DNA of 64,000 nucleotides from Leptospira sp. WS4.C2 (GTDB lineage Bacteria > Spirochaetota > Leptospiria > Leptospirales > Leptospiraceae), in contig NZ_CP162139.1 in assembly GCF_040833985.1 (NCBI RefSeq), positions 2,376,001-2,440,000 on the forward strand, in the 5' to 3' direction. Made by a program: the position numbers and the translations under genes. Positions 16,584-25,189 of the stretch are shown in pieces. The notes under the pieces are model-generated. The model saw only the letters and a list, made by a program, of their open reading frames with translations, was not told where the DNA came from and made no database searches. Each line of letters starts with the position of its first letter. Positions within the stretch are counted from its first letter, which is position 1.

Positions 16584-16814
16584 ATGCAAACAGCAAAAAT
16601 TTTTATAAATGGGCGAAGTCAAGCAGTCAGAATCCCTAAAGAATTTCAATTCAAGGGTGAGGAAGTGTTCATACAGAAAGTTGGAGATGCAGTTATTTTA
16701 GTTCCTAAGAATAAAGCCTGGAATGCATTCCTAGATGGATTAAATGGCTTTACTGATGAATTTCTGAATGAAGGACGGATTGATTTACCGGAATCGGAAA
16801 GAGAAAATTTTTAA
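16584..16814 (+). CDS. vapB: VapB/VagC-type AbrB-fold antitoxin (cassette 16)
   Basis: This 76-residue protein begins MQTAKIFINGRSQAVRIPKEF, the classic VagC/VapB swapped-hairpin (AbrB-like) DNA-binding motif, followed by GEEVFIQKVGDAVILVPK. The tail (PESERENF) is the presumed toxin-binding region. It overlaps vapC by one base (TAATG), indicating coupled translation. It should repress the promoter at 16548-16576 together with VapC. Confidence 0.9.
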   Translation: MQTAKIFINGRSQAVRIPKEFQFKGEEVFIQKVGDAVILVPKNKAWNAFLDGLNGFTDEFLNEGRIDLPESERENF

Positions 16815-17212
16815 TGTATCTTCTCGATACAAATATTTGTATTTTTCTAATTAAAAAGAAGAATCAGCAACTAATCGAAAAATTAAAAAAGAATTATAAT
16901 AAGGGAATATTTATTTCAACCTTAACATTAGCGGAACTAGAATTTGGAGTTGAGAATAGTGATCATAAAGAGAAAAACAGAATTTCCCTTATAGAATTTC
17001 TTACTATTTTTGAAATATTAAACTTCGAACAAAAAGATACACAGGCTTTCGGAATAATTAAGAGTGATTTAAGAAAATCAGGGAAAATGATCGGAGCCAT
17101 GGATGCTTTATTAGCAGCTCAATCAATCTCCCGTAACTTGATATTTGTTACAAACAATACAAAGGAATTTGAAAGGATAAAAAATTTAAGTATTGAGGAT
17201 TGGACTATTTAG
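16814..17212 (+). CDS. vapC: VapC-type PIN ribonuclease toxin (cassette 16)
   Basis: This 132-residue PIN protein has MYLLDTNICIFLI at the start, a glutamate in TLAELEFGVENS near residue 42, GAMDALLAAQS near 97 and FVTNNTKEF near 112. It is close in layout to the cassette 1 toxin and to the VapC family that pairs with VagC-type antitoxins. The stop is immediately before attC16. Confidence 0.9.
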   Translation: MYLLDTNICIFLIKKKNQQLIEKLKKNYNKGIFISTLTLAELEFGVENSDHKEKNRISLIEFLTIFEILNFEQKDTQAFGIIKSDLRKSGKMIGAMDALLAAQSISRNLIFVTNNTKEFERIKNLSIEDWTI

Positions 17213-17213
17213 G

Positions 17214-17396
17214 TTCGCCACGGCGTATAACTGCGGGGAAACGCTTCACTTCGGCACTTCCGGCCTCGCTTGGGCTGCGCCACATTCCTCTCCGTCACGT
17301 CTCTTGCGTCCGCAAGATTCGCGCCGACGCTAACGCCTTCTACGAAGGCTCAGCTACGAGGAACGTCGTCTCCCCTAGTTCGTTATGCGCCATTTT
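17214..17396 (+). repeat. attC16 recombination site
   Basis: R'' CGTATAAC and R' GTTATGCG; GGGGAAACG / CGTCGTCTCCCC arms, second core type. Pre-R'' TTCGCCACGG mirrors the cassette 16 start CCATGGCGAA. Confidence 0.85.
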
Positions 17397-17409
17397 CACA
17401 ACTAAAACT

Positions 17410-18825
17410 ATGAAATACAAATTATTATCAATAGGTTCTGAAATTCCAGGCGGAGAAATAGACTTCGAAAATTTTAATTCGAATATTTCTTTACTTGATT
17501 ACGACATTGTTGTATTTACTCCAAGTCTTGAAGAATTCTTTAAGTATTCCTCCGAATATTTAGGAAAACGTAGCTTGACAGATAGCAATTCTTTTGCAGT
17601 AACTGAATCATTTCAACACTGGAAAAGAGAAATATCTGAAGCATTACTAGCAGGCAAAACTATAATCATAAATTTAACCGAAAAAAATGAATTTTATGTC
17701 GATTCAGGTCAACGAACATATTCTGGAACTGGACGAAACCAAAAAACGACAAGAATAGTTAATTTACTAAGTAATTATGATTTTATACCGTTTAAAATAA
17801 ACTTCGTATCAACATCTGGTAAAGGTATCAAATTAGAAAATGATTCAAATTTTAGTCAATATTGGAATGAATTTGAAAATGCCTCAACTTTTAAGGTTAT
17901 ACTATCTTCTACTTCGATAACGCCAATATTTACAACAAAATCAGCAAGTAAAATTGTCGGCGGCATTTATAAAACATCCGAAATCAAAGGACATCTTTTA
18001 CTATTACCTTTTTTAGATTTCGAATTAGATAAATTCGCAAAAAAAGTTGGTTCTGAATATCAATGGACCAATGAAGCTTTCAAATTTGGTAAAAAATATG
18101 CAGAATCAATTTCACAGATAAACTATTCTATTAAATCAGAAGGCACTCAAATACCAGAGCCAGAATGGACCAAAAGAAATCAATTTATCTTGCCGAACGA
18201 ACTTATAATAAGAAATAAAATATTAGAAATCGATCATAAGATAAATAAGTTGGAGAGAGAAAAGCTCATTTTATTAACAAAATTAAATGATGAAACCCAA
18301 TATAGAAATCTTTTATACGGAAAAGGAAATTCTCTCGAAAATACTATTATCAAAGCATTGAAATTGCTTGGATTTACTGCTCAAAATTATAAGTCATCAC
18401 AGTCTGAATTTGACGTTATTTTTGAATCGATTGAAGGTAGATTTCTAGGAGAAGTCGAGGGAAAAGATAACAAAGCAGTTAGCGTAGATAAATTAAGACA
18501 ATTGGAAATGAATATTTTGGAAGACTTAGAAAGAGATGAAGTCACTGAACCAGCAAAATCAGTACTATTTGGAAATGCCTTCAGACTTCTCGATGTAAAT
18601 GATAGACTTGAATTCTTCACTGATAAATGTATTGTAGCTGCAAAACGTTCCGGAACGGCACTCGTAAAAACCCAAGATCTTTTCCATGTAGTCCAATATA
18701 TAAGTAATAATAATGATGAAGAAATAAAGAAACGATGTCGTGAAGCTATATTCAATACAAAAGGTGAGATCGTTTCATTTCCCATTCCAGAATTGAAAGA
18801 AACTATAGATGAAAACGGCGCATAA
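17410..18825 (+). CDS. Protein with C-terminal PD-(D/E)XK nuclease-like domain (cassette 17)
   Basis: The 471-residue product has an unrecognised N-terminal region (residues 1-270), a short coiled coil (IDHKINKLEREKLILLTKL) and a C-terminal domain with a restriction-enzyme-like core. LENTIIKALKLLGF is followed by EFDVIFES and GRFLGEVEGK at about residues 333-351, matching D-x(n)-E-x-K. A DNA nuclease used in defence is plausible but inferred. The gene borrows its stop codon from attC17: the TAA of R'' CGCATAAC. ATG 17410 is used because the frame upstream runs through attC16. The leader is about 27 bp. Confidence 0.65.
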   Translation: MKYKLLSIGSEIPGGEIDFENFNSNISLLDYDIVVFTPSLEEFFKYSSEYLGKRSLTDSNSFAVTESFQHWKREISEALLAGKTIIINLTEKNEFYVDSGQRTYSGTGRNQKTTRIVNLLSNYDFIPFKINFVSTSGKGIKLENDSNFSQYWNEFENASTFKVILSSTSITPIFTTKSASKIVGGIYKTSEIKGHLLLLPFLDFELDKFAKKVGSEYQWTNEAFKFGKKYAESISQINYSIKSEGTQIPEPEWTKRNQFILPNELIIRNKILEIDHKINKLEREKLILLTKLNDETQYRNLLYGKGNSLENTIIKALKLLGFTAQNYKSSQSEFDVIFESIEGRFLGEVEGKDNKAVSVDKLRQLEMNILEDLERDEVTEPAKSVLFGNAFRLLDVNDRLEFFTDKCIVAAKRSGTALVKTQDLFHVVQYISNNNDEEIKKRCREAIFNTKGEIVSFPIPELKETIDENGA

Positions 18826-18990
18826 CAGCGACTAACCGCTTCGCTTCGGGACAAGCCCTCGCTTGGGCTGCGCCACATAGGCTTCTGGCACTCCCCTTGC
18901 TTACGCAAGTGTCGTTCCAGTCCCTAACGTCCCGTTTCCGGGACTCAGGGCCAGCCTACGTCGGTTAGTCTAGTTCGTTATACGCAAGTT
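18812..18990 (+). repeat. attC17 recombination site
   Basis: R'' CGCATAAC and R' GTTATACG; ACTAACCG / CGGTTAGT arms. The R'' box supplies the stop codon of the upstream gene. Confidence 0.85.
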
Positions 18991-19064
18991 GCTAAATTTA
19001 AACTATTCCCCAAAATAAGAAAAAAATAAGAAATTAAACCAAAAGTGTAATAAAATTTAGTAGA

Positions 19065-19092
19065 TTTATGATAGCATATTTGATATCATAAA
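19065..19092 (+). promoter_or_regulatory. Operator palindrome before the PIN-RHH pair
   Basis: A perfect 9-bp inverted repeat, TTTATGATA (19065-19073) and TATCATAAA (19084-19092), ends four bases before the GTG start of the toxin. Probably bound by the downstream RHH protein. Confidence 0.6.
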
Positions 19093-19095
19093 TCC

Positions 19096-19533
19096 GTGCG
19101 GGTAACAATTGATACAAATGTTTTATATCAAGCGCTCAGAGACAGTAGAGGTGCTTCGCATTTTATATTAACTTTAGTTGAAAACAGACGAATTGAGTTA
19201 GCTCTATCAACTCCAGTTTTTGTAGAATACTCTGATGTTTTACTTAGAGATAAATCTTTGTCGGATTTGGGTTTTTCAAAGAAGGAAATCAATCTTGTTT
19301 TGGACTTCCTTGCTTTTGCAGCTACGCCTTTTTCAATTAACTATTTACTAAGACCAAATCTTGGGGACGAAAACGATAATCTTTTTGTTGAACTTGCTTT
19401 TGCCAGTAACAGTCGATATCTAATTACTTCAAATATTAAAGATTTTAACGAAAATAAAGATCTTAAGTTTGATTCTTTTAAAGTTATCACTCCTACCGAT
19501 TTTGCTAAATTTTGGAGATTAAATTATGAATAA
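19096..19533 (+). CDS. PIN-domain toxin, toxin-first pair (cassette 18)
   Basis: The 145-residue product starts at GTG with VTIDTNVLYQALRD, has a glutamate in TPVFVEYSDVLL near residue 44, DENDNLFVELAFAS near residue 97 and LITSNIKDF near 113. This is the COG1569-type putative PIN toxin layout. Unlike most VapBC pairs, the toxin gene is first. Its end overlaps the antitoxin start by 8 bp. No good Shine-Dalgarno is visible before the GTG, so the message may be nearly leaderless. Confidence 0.8.
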   Translation: MRVTIDTNVLYQALRDSRGASHFILTLVENRRIELALSTPVFVEYSDVLLRDKSLSDLGFSKKEINLVLDFLAFAATPFSINYLLRPNLGDENDNLFVELAFASNSRYLITSNIKDFNENKDLKFDSFKVITPTDFAKFWRLNYE

Positions 19534-19786
19534 AAAAAATGTTCTCACTATTCGTATCCCTGAAGATCTTAAAGAAAGAATTGAGAAAACTGCTGCTACG
19601 CAAGGTGTTTCTCTTAATCAATTTGCTTTATATGCTTTTACTAGAGGTATCAGTGATATTGATACTGCTAACTTTTTCAAAAAACGAATTCAAGGAAAAA
19701 ATAAAGACTCAATTGAGGACGGATTTAAGAAAGTTATAGGAAAAGTCGGAAAGAAAGAAAAAATCCCAAGTTGGGATAAACTCTAA
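19526..19786 (+). CDS. Ribbon-helix-helix antitoxin (cassette 18)
   Basis: This 86-residue protein contains LTIRIPEDLKERIEKTAATQ followed by SLNQFALYAFTRGI, a ribbon-helix-helix DNA-binding domain of the kind found in toxin-antitoxin HicB-like/Arc proteins. The basic C-terminal tail (KKVIGKVGKKEKIPSW) is the presumed toxin-binding part. It is translated from an overlapping start within the toxin gene. Confidence 0.75.
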   Translation: MNKKNVLTIRIPEDLKERIEKTAATQGVSLNQFALYAFTRGISDIDTANFFKKRIQGKNKDSIEDGFKKVIGKVGKKEKIPSWDKL

Positions 19787-19792
19787 TTCTAA

Positions 19793-19976
19793 AGTAGCAA
19801 CCAGCGTATAACAGCGCATTAACGCTTCGCTTCGGGACAAGCCCTCGCTCGGTCTGCGACACATAGGCTTCTGGCACTCCCCTTGCAGTCGCAAGTGTCG
19901 TTCCAGTCCCTAACGTCCCGTTCGGGACTCAGGGTCAGCCTACGTCGTTAAGGCTAGTTCGTTATACGAAAGCCCC
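19793..19976 (+). repeat. attC18 recombination site
   Basis: R'' CGTATAAC and R' GTTATACG. The inner arms are unique: CATTAACG and CGTCGTTAAGG, complementary over TTAACG. Pre-R'' GTAGCAACCAG mirrors the cassette 18 start CAAGTTGCTA. Confidence 0.8.
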
Positions 19977-20011
19977 AGAAAATAGAATGAAGAAAAATAT
20001 TATGAATTAAA

Positions 20012-20029
20012 GTGAATATTCACTTGACT
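20012..20029 (+). promoter_or_regulatory. Palindrome and -35 of the higBA pair
   Basis: The perfect palindrome GTGAATATTCAC (20012-20023) directly abuts TTGACT (20024-20029). A matching -10 is not clear. Likely HigA operator. Confidence 0.55.
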
Positions 20030-20057
20030 GCATTTATATTTAAGCTAAAATTACGAT

Positions 20058-20450
20058 GTGTGGGAAATTGAATCTACCAAAGAATTTGATTTGTGGCTTC
20101 TAAAACTTGATTTAAACACTAAAGAAGAAATACTAGCACACTTCTATCTTTTACGACAGAAAGGCCCTTTGCTAGGTAGACCTTTTGCTGATTCAATTCA
20201 GGGATCTAAGATTCAAAATCTAAAAGAACTGCGTATTCAGGTTAAGTTAAAAGTTATCAGAATCTTTTTCGTTTTTACAGAAGGAAGAATCGGCTTATTA
20301 CTAGCTGGTGGCGATAAAAGAGGGAATGATAAGCGTTTTTATGAAGAAATGATTCCGATGGTTGAGAAAATTTATAAGAAATGGCTAATCGAAAATAAGG
20401 AGATAGTTGATGAAAGCAAAAGTAAAAAGAAATCCAATAGAAAATCTTGA
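20058..20450 (+). CDS. higB: HigB/Gp49-like RelE-superfamily toxin (cassette 19)
   Basis: This 130-residue protein starts at GTG (VWEIESTKEFDLWLLKLD). It has the phage-derived Gp49-like/HigB blocks: GPLLGRPFADSIQGSKIQNLKELRIQ near residues 38-60, KVIRIFFVFTEGRIGLLLAGGDKRG and a C-terminal helix. These are ribosome-dependent or free mRNA interferases. The C-terminus overlaps higA by about 40 bp in another frame. Toxin-first order is normal for HigBA. Confidence 0.85.
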   Translation: MWEIESTKEFDLWLLKLDLNTKEEILAHFYLLRQKGPLLGRPFADSIQGSKIQNLKELRIQVKLKVIRIFFVFTEGRIGLLLAGGDKRGNDKRFYEEMIPMVEKIYKKWLIENKEIVDESKSKKKSNRKS

Positions 20451-20739
20451 AAAATCATTGCCTTCGGAAAGTGTTGCTAGTGCAAAACATAAAGCTGAGC
20501 AAATGCTTTTTCAAATCAATCTCGCAGATTTACGAAAACAAGTTGGTTTGAGACAAGAAGATATTATCAATTTTTCACAATCTGGACTTTCAAAACTCGA
20601 ATCAAGAAAGGATATGAAAATATCCACTTTAATTGACTATTTGGATAGCCTTGGAATGGATTTAGAAATAAAAGCTAAAGTAAGAAATAAGAAAGATGGG
20701 AAATCAAAGAAAGAGTTTGTTCTCTTGAAAGCTTCCTAA
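20410..20739 (+). CDS. higA: HigA-type XRE helix-turn-helix antitoxin (cassette 19)
   Basis: This 109-residue protein has an HTH: LADLRKQVGLRQEDIINFSQSG then LSKLESRKDMKISTLIDYLDSLG, matching the XRE antitoxin partner of Gp49-like toxins. The C-terminus KKEFVLLKAS is also seen in the related protein ending at 25519. ATG 20410 is favoured over the TTG three bases upstream. Confidence 0.85.
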   Translation: MKAKVKRNPIENLEKSLPSESVASAKHKAEQMLFQINLADLRKQVGLRQEDIINFSQSGLSKLESRKDMKISTLIDYLDSLGMDLEIKAKVRNKKDGKSKKEFVLLKAS

Positions 20740-20767
20740 GTTTTTAATAAATAAAAAATTTAATATC

Positions 20768-20946
20768 TGGGGCCTTCGTATAACAGCATGGAAACGCTGC
20801 GCTTCGGCACGAGGCCTCGCTTGGGCTGCGCCACATTTCCCTTCTGTCACTCGTTTGCATCCGCAAACTCTGTGCCAGTCCCTAACGTCCCGTCGGGACT
20901 CAGGGTCGGGAAACGTCGTCTCCACTAGTTCGTTAATTGCAATTGG
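20768..20946 (+). repeat. attC19 recombination site
   Basis: R'' CGTATAAC and R' GTTAATTG; TGGAAACG / CGTCGTCTCCA arms. From about 20816 onward it appears identical to attC11, so the repeated block extends beyond the ORF-less cassette itself. Confidence 0.85.
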
Positions 20947-21240
20947 TAGATTCTATTCAAAAAAACCAGCGCGCAATTTTTCTTAAAAAGTCAGAGTCCA
21001 ACTTTGCTTAAATCAATAATAGATCTTTATATCGGTTTTATTACTTTGTTAAAGATTCGAGCGCTTTAAAGAAAAGAATAAGAATTAAGAGGTTTATTTC
21101 TCTCCATTTCCTATTATTTTTTGCTCACGGTTTGCATGATTCAAAAACGATTATCGGGCTTTAAAGACCAAGAATAAGAAAGAAAATTTGCGCGCTGAGA
21201 TTTCGCACACTTCGTATATTTCTCAAACACAATAGGAAAC
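20947..21240 (+). ncRNA. ORF-less structured cassette 20 (copy 2 of cassette 12)
   Basis: As far as I can read, this is base-for-base the same as 11979-12276, offset by 8965 bp. It has the same long inverted repeat (20967-20982 with 21182-21197), pseudoknot candidate and promoter-like elements, and no reading frame. The identity continues into the following attC to about 21380 and then diverges. Confidence 0.5.
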
Positions 21241-21419
21241 CAACTGCAATTAACTACCGCTAACCACTTCGCTTCGGGACTTCCGCCCTCGCTCGGCCTT
21301 CGGCACATAGGCTTTTGTCACTCCTCTTGCTTTCGCAAGCCTCGTGCCAATCCCTAACGCCTCCGCTCGGAGGCTCAGGGCCAGCCTACGTCGGTTAGCT
21401 AGTTCGTTATGCGTAATTG
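21239..21419 (+). repeat. attC20 recombination site
   Basis: R'' GCAATTAAC and R' GTTATGCG; CTAACC / GGTTAG arms. Same as attC12 for most of its length, differing in the last part (AGTTCGTTATGCG instead of AGTTACGTTAGTCG) because the next cassette is different. Confidence 0.8.
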
Positions 21420-21467
21420 ATGAAAATCAATTCTGAAAAAATCTAGTTTCTTTATCTTTATATTCAA

Positions 21468-22268
21468 ATGAATAAACGATTGAAAGTTAAACTTCTCTTT
21501 ATTATTTACCTTACATGTAATCTAAATTGTCACACTTTTAACCAAACAAGAAACATTTCCCGAAAAATTAGAGGATTTAATGAAGTATTAATAAATAAAA
21601 TATTAAAAGTCGAAAAAACAGCACAGACAGAAATAAGAATTTCGACAATAGCAACTCTAAAAGACGGCTCACTTATTGAAAAACCGATGTGCATCTCAAT
21701 CTTCTATGATTCTAACTTTGAAGAATATAGATTTAATTTTTATAAATCAAAATTTGTAGTTCTGGAAGAGTGTAAATCTTATCTAGACACTCAAGCATTG
21801 AATTACAATGTCATAAGTCAGCGCGTCTACTTTGAAAACCAACGTAATCAAGAAAAAAAAATAATAAAGAAAAATCCAAAATCTATTGTTACTCATGATG
21901 AAAAATTTCTAATCATTCCTTTAGAAGATGATTTTATTTTCATCGAAACTCTATTACCATATAAGAACAAATTTAGTAATTATTTTGGCAATATCAACAG
22001 ACCAGCGTATATAAAACCAGAATATTACCACTATGCATTCTATCCATTTGGTTTTACGTACGATCTTTTAGCTGGAACTTTACATACTAGCGGAATGCCA
22101 TTCTACTATGCTTGTGGATACGGATTCGGTCGTGGATTAAGTAATGGTCCAACTGGAGTTCTAGAGAAAATTTTAGTTATGTCAACAATTTATATAAATT
22201 GTCCAATTGCCAAAGTTTTAATCTTTCCTGACGGCATCAAAGTGAATCCAGACATAGTAGAAGATTAG
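21468..22268 (+). CDS. Putative lipoprotein (cassette 21)
   Basis: The 266-residue product has a lipoprotein-like signal (KVKLLFIIYLTCNLNC, candidate lipid cysteine near residue 22). The mature region is not recognised; it has a glycine- and tyrosine-rich stretch near residues 190-225 (YHYAFYPFGFTYDLLAG; YACGYGFGRGLSNG) that may be a membrane-associated loop. The leader after attC20 is about 60 bp. Confidence 0.6.
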   Translation: MNKRLKVKLLFIIYLTCNLNCHTFNQTRNISRKIRGFNEVLINKILKVEKTAQTEIRISTIATLKDGSLIEKPMCISIFYDSNFEEYRFNFYKSKFVVLEECKSYLDTQALNYNVISQRVYFENQRNQEKKIIKKNPKSIVTHDEKFLIIPLEDDFIFIETLLPYKNKFSNYFGNINRPAYIKPEYYHYAFYPFGFTYDLLAGTLHTSGMPFYYACGYGFGRGLSNGPTGVLEKILVMSTIYINCPIAKVLIFPDGIKVNPDIVED

Positions 22269-22299
22269 CCGATTATATTTCCATTCAATATATTTTGCA

Positions 22300-22480
22300 T
22301 TCATCAACTACGCATAACAGCGACTTACCGCTACGCTTCGGCACAAGGCCTCGCTTGGGCTACGCCACATAGGCTTCTGGCACTCCCCTTGCATTCGCAA
22401 GTGTCGTTCCAGTCCCTAACGTCCCGTCCGGGACTCAGGGCCAGCCTACGTCGGTTAGTCTAGTTCGTTAGCCGAAATGT
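22300..22480 (+). repeat. attC21 recombination site
   Basis: R'' CGCATAAC and R' GTTAGCCG; GACTTACCG with CGGTTAGTC gives one mismatch. Pre-R'' TTCATCAACTA mirrors the cassette 21 start TAATTGATGAA. Confidence 0.85.
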
Positions 22481-22531
22481 TAATAACTCGATTATAAAAA
22501 ATAAAAAAATTAATAAAATAGTTACAACAAA

Positions 22532-23119
22532 ATGAAAAATTTAAACTTCTTTTTAATATCAATGCTTTCCATTCATTGCATTTCAGGCTGCAGCGGGAAA
22601 CCAAACAATATTAATCAACATCAACATTGTAATGCAGAAATTAAAAATTATTCTGAAATAGATAAGCCAGACAAATTCGTTTCATTTATTCATATAATTA
22701 AAAATAAAGATTGTGTAGAATTAATAAAATGGCTTTCGGATGATTTCTTTTATAGCTTAGATGAGCTTACAGTTTATATACCATTCTACAAAAAATATCG
22801 TTACAATAATGGTACGGATATATGTGATTTTTTTTATAACCAAGACGCTTTCCAATCGGTAATTTACGAAGAAACTAGCATTAATCATGTTATTTCTCCT
22901 TATAGTATAATTCAAAATGCTAACAAAATTTCGCTTTATGGAACGCCAAATATTGATTCAAAACCATATGAGGTCACTTTAGAAGTAAGCACCTGCATTA
23001 ATGGAACACCCGATACAGGCCTTCCAACACTTTTTACTTTTGATTGTTATTCTAAACCTATTTCGAAATGTAATTTCCGAGGAGTTTATTCTTGGACTCG
23101 TATTACAAATAAAAAATAA
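22532..23119 (+). CDS. Putative lipoprotein (cassette 22)
   Basis: The 195-residue product has a clear lipoprotein signal: MKNLNFFLISMLSIHCISGC with the cysteine at residue 20. The mature part has several cysteines (HCNAEI, KDCVEL, TCINGT, DCYSKPISKC) that could form disulphides in the periplasm. No family is recognised. A 100-bp tail without a gene separates it from attC22. Confidence 0.6.
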   Translation: MKNLNFFLISMLSIHCISGCSGKPNNINQHQHCNAEIKNYSEIDKPDKFVSFIHIIKNKDCVELIKWLSDDFFYSLDELTVYIPFYKKYRYNNGTDICDFFYNQDAFQSVIYEETSINHVISPYSIIQNANKISLYGTPNIDSKPYEVTLEVSTCINGTPDTGLPTLFTFDCYSKPISKCNFRGVYSWTRITNKK

Positions 23120-23211
23120 TTATGATAAAAAAACCAAGTTGTCGACTAAAAAATTAAAATACTCGAGTCAAAGAAAGATAACCTTTTTTTATCCAGCCAA
23201 TTAAGTCGCAA

Positions 23212-23381
23212 AATTAACACTTCGGCTAACAGCAACTAACCGCTTCGCTTCGGGACGAGCCCTCGCTTGGGCTGCGCCACATAGGCTTCTGGCACTCCCC
23301 AGTGTCGTTCCAGTCCCTAACGTCCCGTTGGGACTCAGGGTCGGGAAACGTCGTCTCCACTAGTTCGTTAGTCGCAATTAC
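23212..23381 (+). repeat. attC22, hybrid recombination site
   Basis: R'' CGGCTAAC and R' GTTAGTCG. The left arm is ACTAACCG but the right arm is CGTCGTCTCCA, so the inner stem cannot form. The apical CTTGC...GCAAG hairpin is also deleted (CTCCCC joined to AGTGTCG). Probably a recombinant or damaged attC. Confidence 0.8.
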
Positions 23382-23385
23382 TTAA

Positions 23386-24740
23386 TGTATGCCTCAGGAC
23401 ATGGGTAACACTTTTGTAGCAAGACATAGGTAACACTTTCAGGTTTCTAATCCCTTTAGATCACCTTTACAGGAGGGCTTTGGGGATGCCTTGGAAGGAC
23501 AATAATACCGTGGATTTAAGATTTCAATTTGTTCTGGATAGCTTCCAGAATGACGTCAATTTTACTCAGCTTTGTGCTCAGTATGGCATCTCTACTAAGT
23601 GTGGATACAAGTGGAAAGAAAGGTTCTTGAAGGAAGGGAGAGTAGGTCTTCTGGATAAGAAGAGAACTCCTAAGAACTCTCCCGCTAAGATTGCGGAAGA
23701 AACCATCTTAGAAATCATTAAGATCAAAAATAACAAGAAGTTCTGGGGTGCTAAGAAAATACTCGAACTCTATAAAAATAAATTCCCAGATAGAAGACCT
23801 CCTAACAGATCTACTGTTGAACGCATTCTTAAGAAGGCAGGCCTACTTGAGAAAAAGAAGAATAGAAGACCAATTAATTCAGGACAACGAATCTCTATGC
23901 CCGAGAAAGCCACTCATCCGAATCATATTTGGACCGTTGACTTCAAAGGATGGTGGTATACTCCAGACAGGGAAAAAATAAATCCTCTCACAGTTAGAGA
24001 TGATTTCTCTAAATACATTCTTTCCATTAAGACCCTTTCTAAAGGCGATATTCCTTCCGTTAAAGCTGAATTTATTAGGTTATTTAAGATCTATGGACTT
24101 CCTGAGATCATTCGCTCCGACAATGGTCCTCCGTTTGCTTCTATGCAGTCTCTTTGGGGGCTTACTAAACTCTCTGTTTGGTGGCTCTCTCTTGGTATCA
24201 AACTCGATCGTATTCAACCAGGGAAACCTTACCAAAATGGCGCTCATGAAAGAATGCATAGAGACATGGCTCGCGAACTACAACACGAAATCGTGGGTAA
24301 CATCACTCTCTTCCAGAAACTCTTCGATAAATGGAGAATTGAATTCAATAGAGAAAGACCTCATGAAGCTCTCAACATGAAAACTCCGGAACAAATCTAT
24401 GTTAAATCTAAAAAACTTTTTGATCCGAACGCTGACCTTCTAATCGCTTATCCTTTTGGATTCAAACAAAGACATGTCAACGATCGTGGTTACATTAACT
24501 GGAACGGTCATCTCATTATGATCGGAAATCCATTCAACGGATTTAACGTCGGCATTAAAAAAGATATCGATTCTGTTTCTATTTGGTTCGGAAATAATAA
24601 GCTAGGTATTATCGATCAAAATTTATTCTTGATTAATCCTGATTCCAATTCATACAAAGTTCATAAACCAAGAAAGGTTACCAAAAAGTATTACCCTTCT
24701 CCTGACGCATAACCGTTACCCATGTCTTGATGTCATACCT
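23386..24740 (+). mobile_element. IS481-type insertion sequence, copy 1
   Basis: The 1355-bp element runs from TGTATGCCTCAGGACATGGG to CATGTCTTGATGTCATACCT. The ends are imperfect inverted repeats sharing GACATGGGTAAC and GTATG. A second inner repeat (GACATAGGTAACAC) follows the left end. It carries one transposase gene. Copies 2 and 3 appear identical. Target duplication could not be defined. Confidence 0.85.
23486..24712 (+). CDS. IS481-family DDE transposase, copy 1
   Basis: The 408-residue protein starts MPWKDNNTVDLRF, a typical IS481 N-terminus, with an HTH region (FTQLCAQYGISTKCGYKWKE). The rve core has the DDE residues in HIWTVDFKGWW, IIRSDNGPPF and NGAHERMHRD. Domain order and length fit the family. 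An AGGAGGG ribosome binding site sits 8 bp before ATG 23486. Confidence 0.92.
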   Translation: MPWKDNNTVDLRFQFVLDSFQNDVNFTQLCAQYGISTKCGYKWKERFLKEGRVGLLDKKRTPKNSPAKIAEETILEIIKIKNNKKFWGAKKILELYKNKFPDRRPPNRSTVERILKKAGLLEKKKNRRPINSGQRISMPEKATHPNHIWTVDFKGWWYTPDREKINPLTVRDDFSKYILSIKTLSKGDIPSVKAEFIRLFKIYGLPEIIRSDNGPPFASMQSLWGLTKLSVWWLSLGIKLDRIQPGKPYQNGAHERMHRDMARELQHEIVGNITLFQKLFDKWRIEFNRERPHEALNMKTPEQIYVKSKKLFDPNADLLIAYPFGFKQRHVNDRGYINWNGHLIMIGNPFNGFNVGIKKDIDSVSIWFGNNKLGIIDQNLFLINPDSNSYKVHKPRKVTKKYYPSPDA

Positions 24741-24814
24741 AAAAGTCCAAATAAAAACGGGCGTCCGTGCCCGTAAGACAGATTAAATGGCATCAAGAAT
24801 TAGATAGAATTTTC

Positions 24815-24842
24815 TTGACAGATATAACGCATATGTTATATT
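24815..24842 (+). promoter_or_regulatory. Promoter and operator of the second higBA pair
   Basis: TTGACA (24815-24820) and TATATT (24837-24842), 16 bp apart. Inverted repeat ATATAAC-GCATAT-GTTATAT fills the spacer and overlaps the -10. The toxin GTG follows 7 bp later. Confidence 0.7.
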
Positions 24843-24849
24843 ACCTTCA

Positions 24850-25188
24850 GTGTATGAGTTAAAAAGAACTGAAGAACTAATTCTTTGGATCAAGGATCTA
24901 GATAATGAAGCAAAAAAGGACATTTTAGTCTCTATCGAAATTCTTAAAGAATTTGGTCCTAGGCTTGGACGGCCACATGTGGATACTATTACCGGATCTA
25001 AGATTAAAAATCTTAAAGAACTTAGAGTTAATAGCAAAAATAGACCTTTCAGAATTTTCTTCGTTTTTGACCCAAAGAGAAACGCTATTTTACTCATTGG
25101 TGGAAACAAAGCGACTTCAAAAAAATTCTATCCTGTGATGATCAAAAAAGCAGAAGAATTATATTCTGAATACTTGGGAGATTTGTAA
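24850..25188 (+). CDS. higB: HigB/Gp49-like RelE-superfamily toxin (cassette 23)
   Basis: The 112-residue product (GTG start, VYELKRTEELILWIKDLD) carries the same blocks as the cassette 19 toxin: GPRLGRPHVDTITGSKIKNL, LRVNSKNRPFRIFFVFDPKRNAILLIGGNK. It is a divergent paralogue. The start of its cassette has been replaced by the IS, so it no longer has an end-matching cassette start. Confidence 0.85.
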   Translation: MYELKRTEELILWIKDLDNEAKKDILVSIEILKEFGPRLGRPHVDTITGSKIKNLKELRVNSKNRPFRIFFVFDPKRNAILLIGGNKATSKKFYPVMIKKAEELYSEYLGDL

Positions 25189-25189
25189 T

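Noticed and set aside
23748..24380. Internal + strand frames in the IS (77 and 126 codons; same in the other two copies)
   Set aside because: They overlap the transposase in another frame with no ribosome binding site, and no IS481 frameshift product is expected.
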